Source of the DNA: Bacteroidota bacterium
GTDB taxonomy: Bacteria > Bacteroidota > Bacteroidia > Flavobacteriales > Weeksellaceae
Length of the DNA stretch: 64,000 bases
Direction of reading: 5' to 3'
Assembly: GCA_023422635.1 (NCBI GenBank)
Contig: JAFAGO010000045.1
Location: 43,339 to 107,338 of the forward strand
The translations under genes were made by a program, and so were the position numbers. The number at the start of each line of letters is the position of its first letter. Position 1 is the first letter of the stretch. A model generated the notes under the pieces. It had not been told where the DNA came from and did not search any database. It was given only the letters and a program-made list of their open reading frames with translations. Below are positions 44,256 through 51,962 of this stretch, in pieces.

Positions 44256-45704
44256 ATGATACGAATTTACTGCGACAAGAATATTTTTTCGAACATCAAG
44301 GAAAGTAATCCAAAATTTAATTCCGCGCTGAAATGCTTAATGGATGAACTAAAGGATAAAATGATCTTTAGTTATTCCGAAGCACATCACTCAGATTTGG
44401 CGAATTCAAACCAAAAATATTGGGATGAAGATTTAGAACTAATGTCGCAGTATGTTAAAGACCATTATTTTGAATATGATGCGCAGAAAAAAAATACAGA
44501 ATGTTTTTTAGCAGATCCTAAAAGTAGTTTTTATAACATAGATTTTGAGGCGAGAAAAAATACAATTCAATTGGTTACAGATTTGTTTGATGAAATTCTG
44601 GAGCCAGTGGAAGATGAATCGCCCGAAATGATTATTGCCCGAAATCTCCTGAATAATCTGCTTAATCTGCCGATGCCGAATCTGATTCCGGAAACAGCAG
44701 ATCCAAAACAAAAGGAATATCTGAAAAAGTTTTTGCCGGATTCCGGGAATCTAACGATGCGCGGTATGATGAACCATATGCTCACCGCAGGAACAAAACT
44801 TTTAAACGACAGGACGGAAGTTATCGAAATGAAAAAAATGGTGAAAGAATATGTTTCTTCTGAAAAATATAGCTTCGAAATCTGGAAAGATAAATTTGAT
44901 GAGAAATTCAAAGAAAGTTTTGGAGACAAAAGTTTTACTGAAATGATGGAAACTGTTTTTGCAAACAATACCACTTATAATGAATATGAGAAATTTGGTC
45001 TTTTTTTCAATTCGCTGGAACTTTATAATGTAACTAAAGATAAGCCTTTAAGGAAAACTCAAAACTTGCAGAGCATAACTACAGATGCCAACCACGCGTG
45101 GTATGCATCTTTCTCGGATTTTTTAGTGACTGATGACAAAGGAATGCTTGCAAAAACCTATATCACATACAAGTATTTTGGTATTAAGACTGAAATTCTG
45201 GATACTAAAAGTTTCGTGAGCAGAAAATCACTTTTTCTTCAGCAGGAAGAAAAAGAAGCAAACAAATTTTTTGATTCTTTGAATTATGAAATAAAGAACA
45301 GCTTAATCCTACGTAGTTCAAAAGATCAAAATCTACAGCAAACAGCAGTAATTAAGAATCAGCACAAGTTTTTTAATTATTTTAATCGTATTTCTGTGAA
45401 AAACGGTTATGTGATTTTATATTGCCAAAGGCATGAAAATGCTAACTTCGTTATGTATAGCGAGTTGGAATTATTGGTAAATAAAACTGTGGCTTTGTTT
45501 GGAAATGATGCGGATGGTAAAGGTTATTATGATTTTGATTTTGATGCAGAGGATAGTAGTGCGGATATTCTTCGTCATTGGCTTTTTTCGAAATTCGAAC
45601 TTACACTTGGCTCTGCAGAAAATAACGGCGGTGTATGCCTTTCATTAACACTTACTATAAAAAATGACGAAGAACCAGCAACGGCAGTTGATCTTAAGTA
45701 TTGA
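44256..45704 (+). CDS. PIN-like nuclease domain protein with a large insert
   Basis: I do not recognise a named family for this 482-aa protein. A split PIN-like acidic set is visible: MIRIYCDKNIFSNI (D7), FSYSEAHHSDL (E42, D47), then after an insert of about 230 residues TDANHAWYASFSDFLVTDDK (D277, then the D of SDF and the VTDDK acids). PIN domains are Mg-dependent RNA nucleases. The C-terminal part (about 320-482) has no clear motif. It starts 6 bases after hsdM and its last 41 bases overlap the next gene, so the two are probably co-translated. Confidence 0.65.
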   Translation: MIRIYCDKNIFSNIKESNPKFNSALKCLMDELKDKMIFSYSEAHHSDLANSNQKYWDEDLELMSQYVKDHYFEYDAQKKNTECFLADPKSSFYNIDFEARKNTIQLVTDLFDEILEPVEDESPEMIIARNLLNNLLNLPMPNLIPETADPKQKEYLKKFLPDSGNLTMRGMMNHMLTAGTKLLNDRTEVIEMKKMVKEYVSSEKYSFEIWKDKFDEKFKESFGDKSFTEMMETVFANNTTYNEYEKFGLFFNSLELYNVTKDKPLRKTQNLQSITTDANHAWYASFSDFLVTDDKGMLAKTYITYKYFGIKTEILDTKSFVSRKSLFLQQEEKEANKFFDSLNYEIKNSLILRSSKDQNLQQTAVIKNQHKFFNYFNRISVKNGYVILYCQRHENANFVMYSELELLVNKTVALFGNDADGKGYYDFDFDAEDSSADILRHWLFSKFELTLGSAENNGGVCLSLTLTIKNDEEPATAVDLKY

Positions 45705-46299
45705 ATATTGTGCAATTATAGGAGCAATTTTTTTAACGGTTTATTCAGTAATTAAGTCGCAATGGGAAGTTACGGCTGCTTCTCTTGCTGTAATAGCGGC
45801 TATTCTTGCAAATTTCAATTCCCAAAGGATTTCCTGGAAGCAAGAAGATGAGTTGGAAGCTGATATTGAAATTAATTTTGATTTGAAAACCATAAATACA
45901 ATGGTTCTTCTGGTTATTGAAAATATTGGTGGTAGTCGAGCTTACGATATAGAATTTAATATTGAGCCGCCATTAAAGGTCATTTCTTATGAGGATATTT
46001 CGACAGGATCATTTCCTTACATTGAAAAAAAAGATAGAATTCAGTATTATGTAAGTAGTACTGCGGCAATGTTTGAAGAAAATGTGAGAAAGGAACGACC
46101 TCTAAATTATAAGGTAAATTATAAATTTTCTCAAATAAAAAATGGCTCAAAAATATTGAAAACCAAGAATTTAACAATTGAGCCTTTTCGCCGTACAACT
46201 TCGCCGGATTCCGATTATGAGAAATTCATATTAGAAAGCACAAAAATCAGTGATAAACTGGATAAAATAGAAAAAGCAATAACCAAAATTTCAAAATAA
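45664..46299 (+). CDS. Two-TM protein with beta domain and coiled-coil tail
   Basis: This 211-aa protein of unknown family has two close TM helices at the N-terminus (about 10-27, SIEYCAIIGAIFLTVYSVI; about 33-50, VTAASLAVIAAILANF). A probable Ig-like beta domain follows (about 65-165, TMVLLVIENIGGSRAYDIEF). The end is a short coiled coil (KISDKLDKIEKAITKISK). Its first 41 bases lie within the PIN-like gene, and the deaminase starts 5 bases after it. It could be a membrane-bound effector or anchor for either neighbour. Confidence 0.65.
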   Translation: MTKNQQRQLILSIEYCAIIGAIFLTVYSVIKSQWEVTAASLAVIAAILANFNSQRISWKQEDELEADIEINFDLKTINTMVLLVIENIGGSRAYDIEFNIEPPLKVISYEDISTGSFPYIEKKDRIQYYVSSTAAMFEENVRKERPLNYKVNYKFSQIKNGSKILKTKNLTIEPFRRTTSPDSDYEKFILESTKISDKLDKIEKAITKISK

Positions 46300-46304
46300 A
46301 AAAT

Positions 46305-48425
46305 ATGAGTCTGAATGATTTCTACAAACTTCGGAGAGATTTTATTGTAATTGGCCTTACTGGAAGGATGCAAGGTGGCGCTGATAAGTTTACTGAAACT
46401 CTTAATAAAGAAAATAAAGCGGAAGTGTTGTCGCATTTGAACGATTCTTTTATTAAGGATTATAGCTTTTTAAGCGATAGTGAAAGTCGGAAATTAAGAA
46501 GGATTAAAGATTTTTTCGGTCACGATCCAAACTGGATTGAATTTGAAAAATTAGAATATAAAAATGTTATTCTTTTATTCATATTGCAGAATTGTTATGA
46601 TGCCGATCCAGATAAATATGTTGAAAATCTATGTAGTTGGATTATAGAGCTGGGCAGTTATAAGCCTTTTAAAACAGCAAGATTTGGTAATGAAATAGGA
46701 TTAGGAAAAGACAGTTCTGACTTTATAAATAATGATTTTAAAAAGAAAATTAAAACAAAGATAGAATCTATTTCTTCTTTAAGTTTAAATAGGGGCTCTT
46801 TATCTGATTATTTGGATAATTGTTCCACAAATTTTTTCTTTGGAAATGATTTCATAGAGTTTGCAGATTTTTTCTTCGAAGCTCTGGATGAGTTTAGTAT
46901 TTATTTACGACATAAGTTGATACATACAGCTTCATTTTGTTTGAGAAGGTTTGGCACATTGAAAATTGAAGTTATAAAGTCTGGAGAAGAATCGAAAAAT
47001 CATGATTCACTAAAAGATATCTATATTATTGCGAAGGTTATCAACCGTCTAATTAAACTTCACAGAGATAAAAACGATAAAAAAGCTCATATTATCATTG
47101 ATCGGCTGAAGAATTCTTATGAAATTATGTATTTCCGGGAGCGTTACTCCGGTTTTTATTTAATCGCAGCAAACCGTGATGATGATGAAAGAAAAGCTGA
47201 TATTAAGGATAAAGTGCGGTTAAAATCTAGCTTTACTGATAAAACCGAAAATTATAATAGGATAGTCGAATTAGATAATATCGAATACAAGACTAATGAA
47301 TTTAAAAAGGGGATTTTTGACAGTTTCGACATAGAAAATTGCGTTCAAAAGGCTGATTATCATTTATGGTATAAAGAAGAGTTAAATTGTTGTGATTTAA
47401 GCAAATATAAAGAAGCAGGTGGGCAGGTAGAGAACAAATGTTTATCAAAAACAAATGAGTATTATGTATATCTGCCGTTTGAATTTCAAATTTTGAAGTT
47501 AATAGCTTTGATTCAACAGCCGGGACTTATTACTCCCAATTATATTGAGCGTACAATGCAAGTGGCGTATAATGCTAAATTAAATTCCGGATGTATTTCA
47601 AGACAAGTTGGTGCAGTGGTGACGGATTCAAGTTTTTCAGTAAAAGGAATAGGTTGGAACGATGTGCCAAATGGTCAGACACCTTGTTCATTACGAGATT
47701 TGCGAGATTTTGAAAATAAAGAAAACAAAGATTTACCAGAATTTACAGCATATGAAAAGGGAAATACAGAGTTCAAATATGAGGACGAAAAGAAATTTAA
47801 CGAAAAGTTAAAAGAAGATTTAAAAAAATATCCTATCTCTGAAAATCTTTTGGAAGGCCGCTCTTGCTCATATTGTTTTAAAACCTTTCATAACACTTAC
47901 GAATCTAAAGAAAATCAGGTTCATACCCGATCTTTACACGCTGAAGAAAATGCGATGATGCAGATTTCTAAAAACGGTGGACAAGGGCTCTATGGTGGAA
48001 ATCTTTTTACGACAGCCTCGCCGTGTGAGTTATGCGCAAAAAAAGCATATCAGTTAGGGCTGAAAAATATTTTTTATATTGATCGTTATCCGGGTATTTC
48101 AAGAAATCACATTTTAGAGGGTGGCAAATCAAAAACAAATCCGAATTTATATCAATTTCAAGGTGCTATAGGTCGCGGTTTTAACAAACTTTATGAGCCT
48201 TTTATGTCAATAAAAGACGAAACAACTTTAAGAACCTCTATTCAACCTTCTTCCTCCCCAGAAGCAATGAATAAACAGTTTTTAACTATTCTTAAAGACT
48301 CATTAAAAAATAAACAGTATGAGGAGCTTAAAAGTTATTTAGAAAATTCTAAAGATTTAATTGCTGAGACCGTGTCAATATTGAATGAGAAATTTAAGCG
48401 TTCCGATGTCGAAACCCCTAACTAA
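46305..48425 (+). CDS. Antiphage-type cytidine/dCMP deaminase with degenerate P-loop
   Basis: This 706-aa protein resembles the AvcD-type antiphage deaminases, which deplete dCTP/dCMP on infection. The N-terminus has VIGLTGRMQGGADKFTETL, where the family has a P-loop; the Gly-Lys-Ser/Thr end is lost. The C-terminal deaminase has zinc motif HAEENAMMQ (H545, E547) and PCELC (C574, C577). The QVGAVVTD and GIGWNDVPNGQTPC elements, plus an extra Cys cluster (SCSYCF), also fit. The 270 residues in the middle are unassigned. Its last 20 bases overlap the DUF2779 gene. Confidence 0.82.
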   Translation: MSLNDFYKLRRDFIVIGLTGRMQGGADKFTETLNKENKAEVLSHLNDSFIKDYSFLSDSESRKLRRIKDFFGHDPNWIEFEKLEYKNVILLFILQNCYDADPDKYVENLCSWIIELGSYKPFKTARFGNEIGLGKDSSDFINNDFKKKIKTKIESISSLSLNRGSLSDYLDNCSTNFFFGNDFIEFADFFFEALDEFSIYLRHKLIHTASFCLRRFGTLKIEVIKSGEESKNHDSLKDIYIIAKVINRLIKLHRDKNDKKAHIIIDRLKNSYEIMYFRERYSGFYLIAANRDDDERKADIKDKVRLKSSFTDKTENYNRIVELDNIEYKTNEFKKGIFDSFDIENCVQKADYHLWYKEELNCCDLSKYKEAGGQVENKCLSKTNEYYVYLPFEFQILKLIALIQQPGLITPNYIERTMQVAYNAKLNSGCISRQVGAVVTDSSFSVKGIGWNDVPNGQTPCSLRDLRDFENKENKDLPEFTAYEKGNTEFKYEDEKKFNEKLKEDLKKYPISENLLEGRSCSYCFKTFHNTYESKENQVHTRSLHAEENAMMQISKNGGQGLYGGNLFTTASPCELCAKKAYQLGLKNIFYIDRYPGISRNHILEGGKSKTNPNLYQFQGAIGRGFNKLYEPFMSIKDETTLRTSIQPSSSPEAMNKQFLTILKDSLKNKQYEELKSYLENSKDLIAETVSILNEKFKRSDVETPN

Positions 48426-50370
48426 GTCCCGTTTCAAACTTGGGCTCGAATGTCCGAACAAACTCTATTTTACTGGTAATCCGAAGTATGCCAATCGGAA
48501 AATAGAAGACCATTTTCTGCAGGCATTGGCAAATGGTGGTTTTCAGGTCGAGGCATTGGCAAGACTCTCATATCCTGAAGGCGAATTTGTAGATGCCGAA
48601 AACTGGGATTATGATAAGGCTGTCCAAATAACGAAGGATGCATTTAATAAAGAGAAATCTTGCCTTTTTGAAGCTGGTTTTTCGTCCGATAATCTCTTTA
48701 TCAGAACGGATATTGTGGAAAAGAATGAATCCAAAGTAAAATTAATCGAAGTAAAAGCAAAATCCATTGATCCAACAGACGATTATGCTTTTATCGGTAA
48801 AAAAGGAAGTATTTCCACGGGCTGGAAACCTTATTTATTTGATCTCGCTTTTCAAAAATATGTAGCACAAAAGGCATTTCCAGATCTTATTTTCACGGCT
48901 TATCTTATGTTGGCAGATAAAACCAAACCTGCGCTGGTAGATGGTCTTAACGAGCGTTTTAGGATTCACAAAGATTCAGATCCGCGAAAGGAAATTGAAA
49001 TGCGCGTAGGTTCTATCGAAGAGATTGGCGAGAGTGTTCTCTGCGAAATTAATGTGGATGATATAATTAACGAGATTATAGCAGGCAAGCACGAGTATTT
49101 GCCAGGCTATAGTTTTATTGAATCAATTAATTTTCTCAAAAAACACTGGCTTAAAAAATCCTATGCAAACTGGCCTGTAAAACATTCTCCGTGCAAACAA
49201 TGTGAGTTCAAAGCCAGCAATGAAGAATTGGAACTGGGATTATTATCGGGTTTTGAATTTTGTTTCACAAAGCAGTTGAATCTTAAAAAAGAAGATTTTG
49301 AAAAACCAACCATATTAGAAATTTGGGACTGCAGGGATGGGAAATTACTCGACAGAGGATTACTAATGATGGATCAACTTTCGCCTGACGACCTTAAACT
49401 GATACCGGAAGCGGGCAAAATCTCTCGGACGGAAAGGCAATGGCTGCAGGTTGAAAAAGCAGTTGCAGGAGATCAAACGCCGTATATTCTGAAAGAGGAA
49501 CTAAAGTCTGAAATGGATGCTTGGATTTTTCCCCTACATTTCATAGATTTTGAAACCAGTGCAGTAGCCTTGCCGTTCAAAAAAGGAAGAAAGCCATACG
49601 AGCAGACAGCGTTCCAATTTTCCCACCACATAGTTTTTGAGGACGGCACAATTGAGCATAAAACAGAATTTATCAATGCCATTCCCGGCGAGTTTCCAAA
49701 TTTTGAGTTTGCGCGAGCTTTAAAAGATGCCCTTGGAAATGATAATGGGAGTGTATTTCGCTTTGCTGATCACGAAAATTCAATAGTTAATGCAGTCATT
49801 AAACAATTAACTGAAAGCAGTGAGCTGGACAAAGAGGAATTAATTAGTTTTTTGAAAACCATCAGCCATTCAACAAAAGATTCCAGCGAAAAATGGTGTG
49901 GTGGCAGAGATATGATTGATTTACGCAAGATTGTGTTGAACTATTATTACAATCCGCTGACAAACGGTTCGAATTCTCTCAAATACATTCTACCAGCCAT
50001 TTTAAATACCAGCGAATTCTTAAAGGAAAAATACAGTAAACCGCTTGGTGAGATTAATTTAACGAGCAAGAACTTTAGAGACGAGCACATTTGGCTGCAT
50101 TTTGAAAATGGAAAGAGCATTAATCCTTACCAACTATTGCCTAAATTATTTTCGGAATGGGAAGTTGAAAAAATAGATGAAACGATTTCAGGATTAGAAA
50201 CCGTCGCTGATGGTGGAGCGGCATTAACCGCCTATTCCAAATTACAATTTACAAATATGGCTTCTGAAGAAAGAAAAGAACTTGAAAAATCTTTATTAAA
50301 GTATTGTGAATTGGATACTTTAGCAATGGTGATGCTTTATGAACATTTGAAGAATGATTTTTTATCTTAA
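48406..50370 (+). CDS. DUF2779 protein: Cas4-like nuclease fused to DEDD exonuclease
   Basis: The start at ATG 48406 (MSKPLTKSRFKLGLECPNKL) is chosen over one 21 bases upstream. The 654-aa protein has a PD-(D/E)xK domain: LFIRTDIVEK and KLIEVKAKS (about 99-122). Cysteines at about 16, 264, 267 and 285 (ECPNKLYF, PCKQCEF, FEFCFTK) could hold an Fe-S cluster as in Cas4. The second half has DEDD exonuclease marks: HFIDFETSA (about 379-387), RFADHEN, and KYCELDTLAM near the end. Such proteins probably degrade nucleic acid. It is the last gene of the island. Confidence 0.82.
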   Translation: MSKPLTKSRFKLGLECPNKLYFTGNPKYANRKIEDHFLQALANGGFQVEALARLSYPEGEFVDAENWDYDKAVQITKDAFNKEKSCLFEAGFSSDNLFIRTDIVEKNESKVKLIEVKAKSIDPTDDYAFIGKKGSISTGWKPYLFDLAFQKYVAQKAFPDLIFTAYLMLADKTKPALVDGLNERFRIHKDSDPRKEIEMRVGSIEEIGESVLCEINVDDIINEIIAGKHEYLPGYSFIESINFLKKHWLKKSYANWPVKHSPCKQCEFKASNEELELGLLSGFEFCFTKQLNLKKEDFEKPTILEIWDCRDGKLLDRGLLMMDQLSPDDLKLIPEAGKISRTERQWLQVEKAVAGDQTPYILKEELKSEMDAWIFPLHFIDFETSAVALPFKKGRKPYEQTAFQFSHHIVFEDGTIEHKTEFINAIPGEFPNFEFARALKDALGNDNGSVFRFADHENSIVNAVIKQLTESSELDKEELISFLKTISHSTKDSSEKWCGGRDMIDLRKIVLNYYYNPLTNGSNSLKYILPAILNTSEFLKEKYSKPLGEINLTSKNFRDEHIWLHFENGKSINPYQLLPKLFSEWEVEKIDETISGLETVADGGAALTAYSKLQFTNMASEERKELEKSLLKYCELDTLAMVMLYEHLKNDFLS

Positions 50371-50441
50371 GTTACAAGCACAGTCTGAAAGTACAATGTT
50401 TAAACAAAACACACATTGAAATTGTGGATTTATTTAAAAAT

Positions 50442-50870
50442 TCAATACCCAACCCTAAAATAGTCCAAAACATTTTTATAGTGATCCTGTGCGGTTAGAC
50501 AGGTGTCCAGCAAATATTCTTTCGCATTTGGCCATTGCTGCAAACCTCTCTAGTAGAACTGTTTTAGATCTTCTTCAATGATGAACGGAACAATATTATT
50601 GGCAAGACATTCTTTGAACATAATTAGCCGACTGACACGACCGTTACCGTCCTGAAAAGGATGGATAATTTCAAACTGGTAGTGGAAATCTATAATGTCT
50701 TCAAAATTTTATTATCGATTGAGTTGTAATTTTGGAGAAGTTTCTTCATTTCCGAAGCCACTTTTTCGGGCGCGCAAGTTTCGTTTCCGCCCACCTCGTT
50801 TGGAAGTTTTTTATATTCTCCGGTGTTGGGTAATGTTCCAAAAGTGTTGGTTTCCCATAACCATCAAACT
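50442..50870 (-). pseudogene. Decayed Fic-domain gene, 5' truncated
   Basis: Minus-strand translation shows FGTLPNTGEYKKLPNEVGG, a frameshift near 50703-50715, then FEIIHPFQDGNGRVSRLIMF, which contains the Fic motif HPFxxGNGR (50639-50665). A TAG at 50550-50552 follows, after which the frame continues WPNAKEYLLDTCL to a TGA at 50442. The 5' part is missing at the IS1-family element side. Fic enzymes AMPylate proteins; this one cannot be made intact. Together with the next items it explains the 587 bases between DUF2779 and the transposase. Confidence 0.85.
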
Positions 50871-50901
50871 TTAAGAGATAAAATGTGAAATAAACATAGC
50901 A

Positions 50902-50938
50902 AACCTGTGCAGGCATTTGCCTGCACAGGTTATTTTTA
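50902..50938. terminator. Strong hairpin before the transposase
   Basis: A perfect 13-bp stem, AACCTGTGCAGGC with loop ATTT (50902-50931), then TATTTTTAAT. Terminator-like on the plus strand. It may instead be part of the IS end or protect the transposase from read-through. Confidence 0.65.
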
Positions 50939-50957
50939 ATACATAAAACAGCAATTT

Positions 50958-51634
50958 ATGGAGATAAAGATTTATTCATGTTCCAAATGTGTTGGTGCAA
51001 ATGTCCAGTTTATAAAGTATGGAAAAACTTCTTCGGAAAACAAAGATACCAATGTACTAACTGCAAAGCGACAAGTGTTTTAAACTTTACTTATAATGCT
51101 TACAAACAGGAAGTTAATAAAAATATCATCCAGCTTACAAAAGAAGGACTGGGCATCCGTTCTACCGCAAGGTTCTTAAAAATTTCTCCCACAACATTAC
51201 TTAGCAGAATTATTAAAATTTCTGAGAAAATCTCTCCACCGGCATTAGCGTTTGGTAAAATGTATGAGCTGGATGAAATGCGTTTCTTCATAAAAAAGAA
51301 AACGCAGCTCTTTTGGCTCTGCTACGCCATCAATCGTGAAAACAAACAGGTTGCGGGCTTTTACATTGGAAGAAGAACCAGCCGGACATTAAAAGCAGTG
51401 GTGAAAACTTTAGAAAATGCCAAAGCCACAAAAATATTCACCGATAAACTAAAACACTATCAATATCTCATTCCCAAAGAACAACACTCCACAAAAAGAT
51501 TTGCCACCAATCATATAGAAAGAAAAAATCTAAGCATTCGAACTCACTTAAAACGCTTTCAAAGAAAAACAATTGGTTTTAGTAAAAGCATTAAATTAAC
51601 GGTGGCAGTTTTGAAAATTTATTTTTGGTATTAA
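50958..51634 (+). pseudogene. IS1-family transposase, frameshifted near the N-terminus
   Basis: The natural start is ATG 50958 (MEIKIYSCSKCVGANVQFIK), which gives the first zinc-finger pair CSKC. The frame then ends early, and the rest (GKQRYQCTNCKATSVLNF onward) is in the next frame, read from about 51035. The body is otherwise complete: zinc finger, HTH (GIRSTARFLKISPTTLLSRI), and catalytic YELDEM, IFTDKLKHY and HIERKNLSIRTHLKRF. It appears inactive. I could not find matching terminal inverted repeats, so the IS ends are not set. Confidence 0.82.
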
Positions 51635-51657
51635 TCCTTGAAATATCGTTGTGCATA

Positions 51658-51670
51658 TTAGAATATCATA
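51658..51670. repeat. Right copy of TTAGAATATCATA end motif
   Basis: Same 13 bases and orientation as 30399-30411. It lies 82 bases from attR. Confidence 0.5.
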
Positions 51671-51700
51671 TAATAAAAAAACAGTTTTAAGCTTTTAAAT

Positions 51701-51723
51701 GGCTGTAAAAACGGCTGTAAATA
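51701..51723. repeat. Right paired GGCTGTAAA repeats
   Basis: Copies at 51701 and 51713, 12 bases apart, as in the left end (30498 and 30510) and in the same orientation. Confidence 0.55.
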
Positions 51724-51725
51724 AT

Positions 51726-51752
51726 AAAACCACCTGAAAATCAGGTGGTTTT
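51726..51752 (-). terminator. Element-supplied tRNA-Gln terminator
   Basis: A perfect 12-bp stem on the minus strand, AAAACCACCTGA with TTT loop and TCAGGTGGTTTT, directly after the tRNA. It lies inside the element, so it replaced the native one now at 30324-30353. Confidence 0.85.
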
Positions 51753-51769
51753 GTAGACCCACAGGGATT
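51752..51769. repeat. attR: 18-bp core repeat within tRNA-Gln 3' end
   Basis: Identical to 30366-30383. It covers the acceptor-stem 3' strand and T-arm 3' strand of the tRNA. Confidence 0.88.
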
Positions 51770-51824
51770 CGAACCCCGACTGGCGGTACCAAAAACCGAA
51801 GTGCTACCGTTACACCATAGGTCT
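51754..51824 (-). tRNA. tRNA-Gln (TTG)
   Basis: A 71-nt cloverleaf. Acceptor stem AGACCTA/TGGGTCT, discriminator A, and no encoded CCA. D-arm GTGT/GCAC, anticodon loop TTTTGGT with TTG at its centre, and T-arm with GTTCGAATC. The anticodon stem has one mismatch at its outer pair, which is tolerable. The gene is the integration site of the element and keeps its function because the element restores the 3' end. Confidence 0.93.
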
Positions 51825-51910
51825 CTCTTTTTTTATTGTGGTGCAAATTTAAAACATTTTTTTGAACCTCCAAATATTTTTAGCGAAAAAGTTTCATTTT
51901 TTCTGAAATT

Positions 51911-51962
51911 GTAGTGCTTCAACGATTACAACTATAGCTAAACTTCATAGTTGAAACACTAC
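51911..51962. repeat. Inverted repeat at the end of the MFS gene
   Basis: GTAGTGCTTCAAC and GTTGAAACACTAC (12 of 13 pairs) flank a 26-base spacer. It covers the MFS stop codon. Possibly a weak terminator; no T run follows. Confidence 0.4.

Larger units (their letters stand above)
30366..51769. mobile_element. Integrative mobilizable element in tRNA-Gln, about 21.4 kb
   Basis: The limits are an 18-bp direct repeat, TGTAGACCCACAGGGATT, at 30366-30383 and 51752-51769. The right copy is the 3' part of an intact tRNA-Gln gene and the left copy is a fragment. A tyrosine recombinase lies 144 bases inside the left end. Replication/mobilisation genes follow (VapE-like ATPase, Toprim protein, MobC, relaxase), then a defence cargo, a dead Fic gene and an IS1-family remnant. 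No conjugation (tra) genes are seen. The layout resembles NBU-type mobilizable elements of Bacteroidota. Confidence 0.9.

Noticed and set aside
48385..48406. Earlier start for the DUF2779 protein
   Set aside because: The extra seven residues lie inside the deaminase end and add nothing family-like; the ATG at 48406 is equally available.
50958..51100. Programmed -1 frameshift of IS1 as in the classical InsA-InsB arrangement
   Set aside because: The break is near codon 30, inside the zinc finger, and no A6C slippery site is present there; a disabling frameshift is more likely.
51911..51962. A strong terminator for the MFS gene
   Set aside because: The arms pair but the loop is 26 bases and no T run follows, so it is listed only as an inverted repeat.
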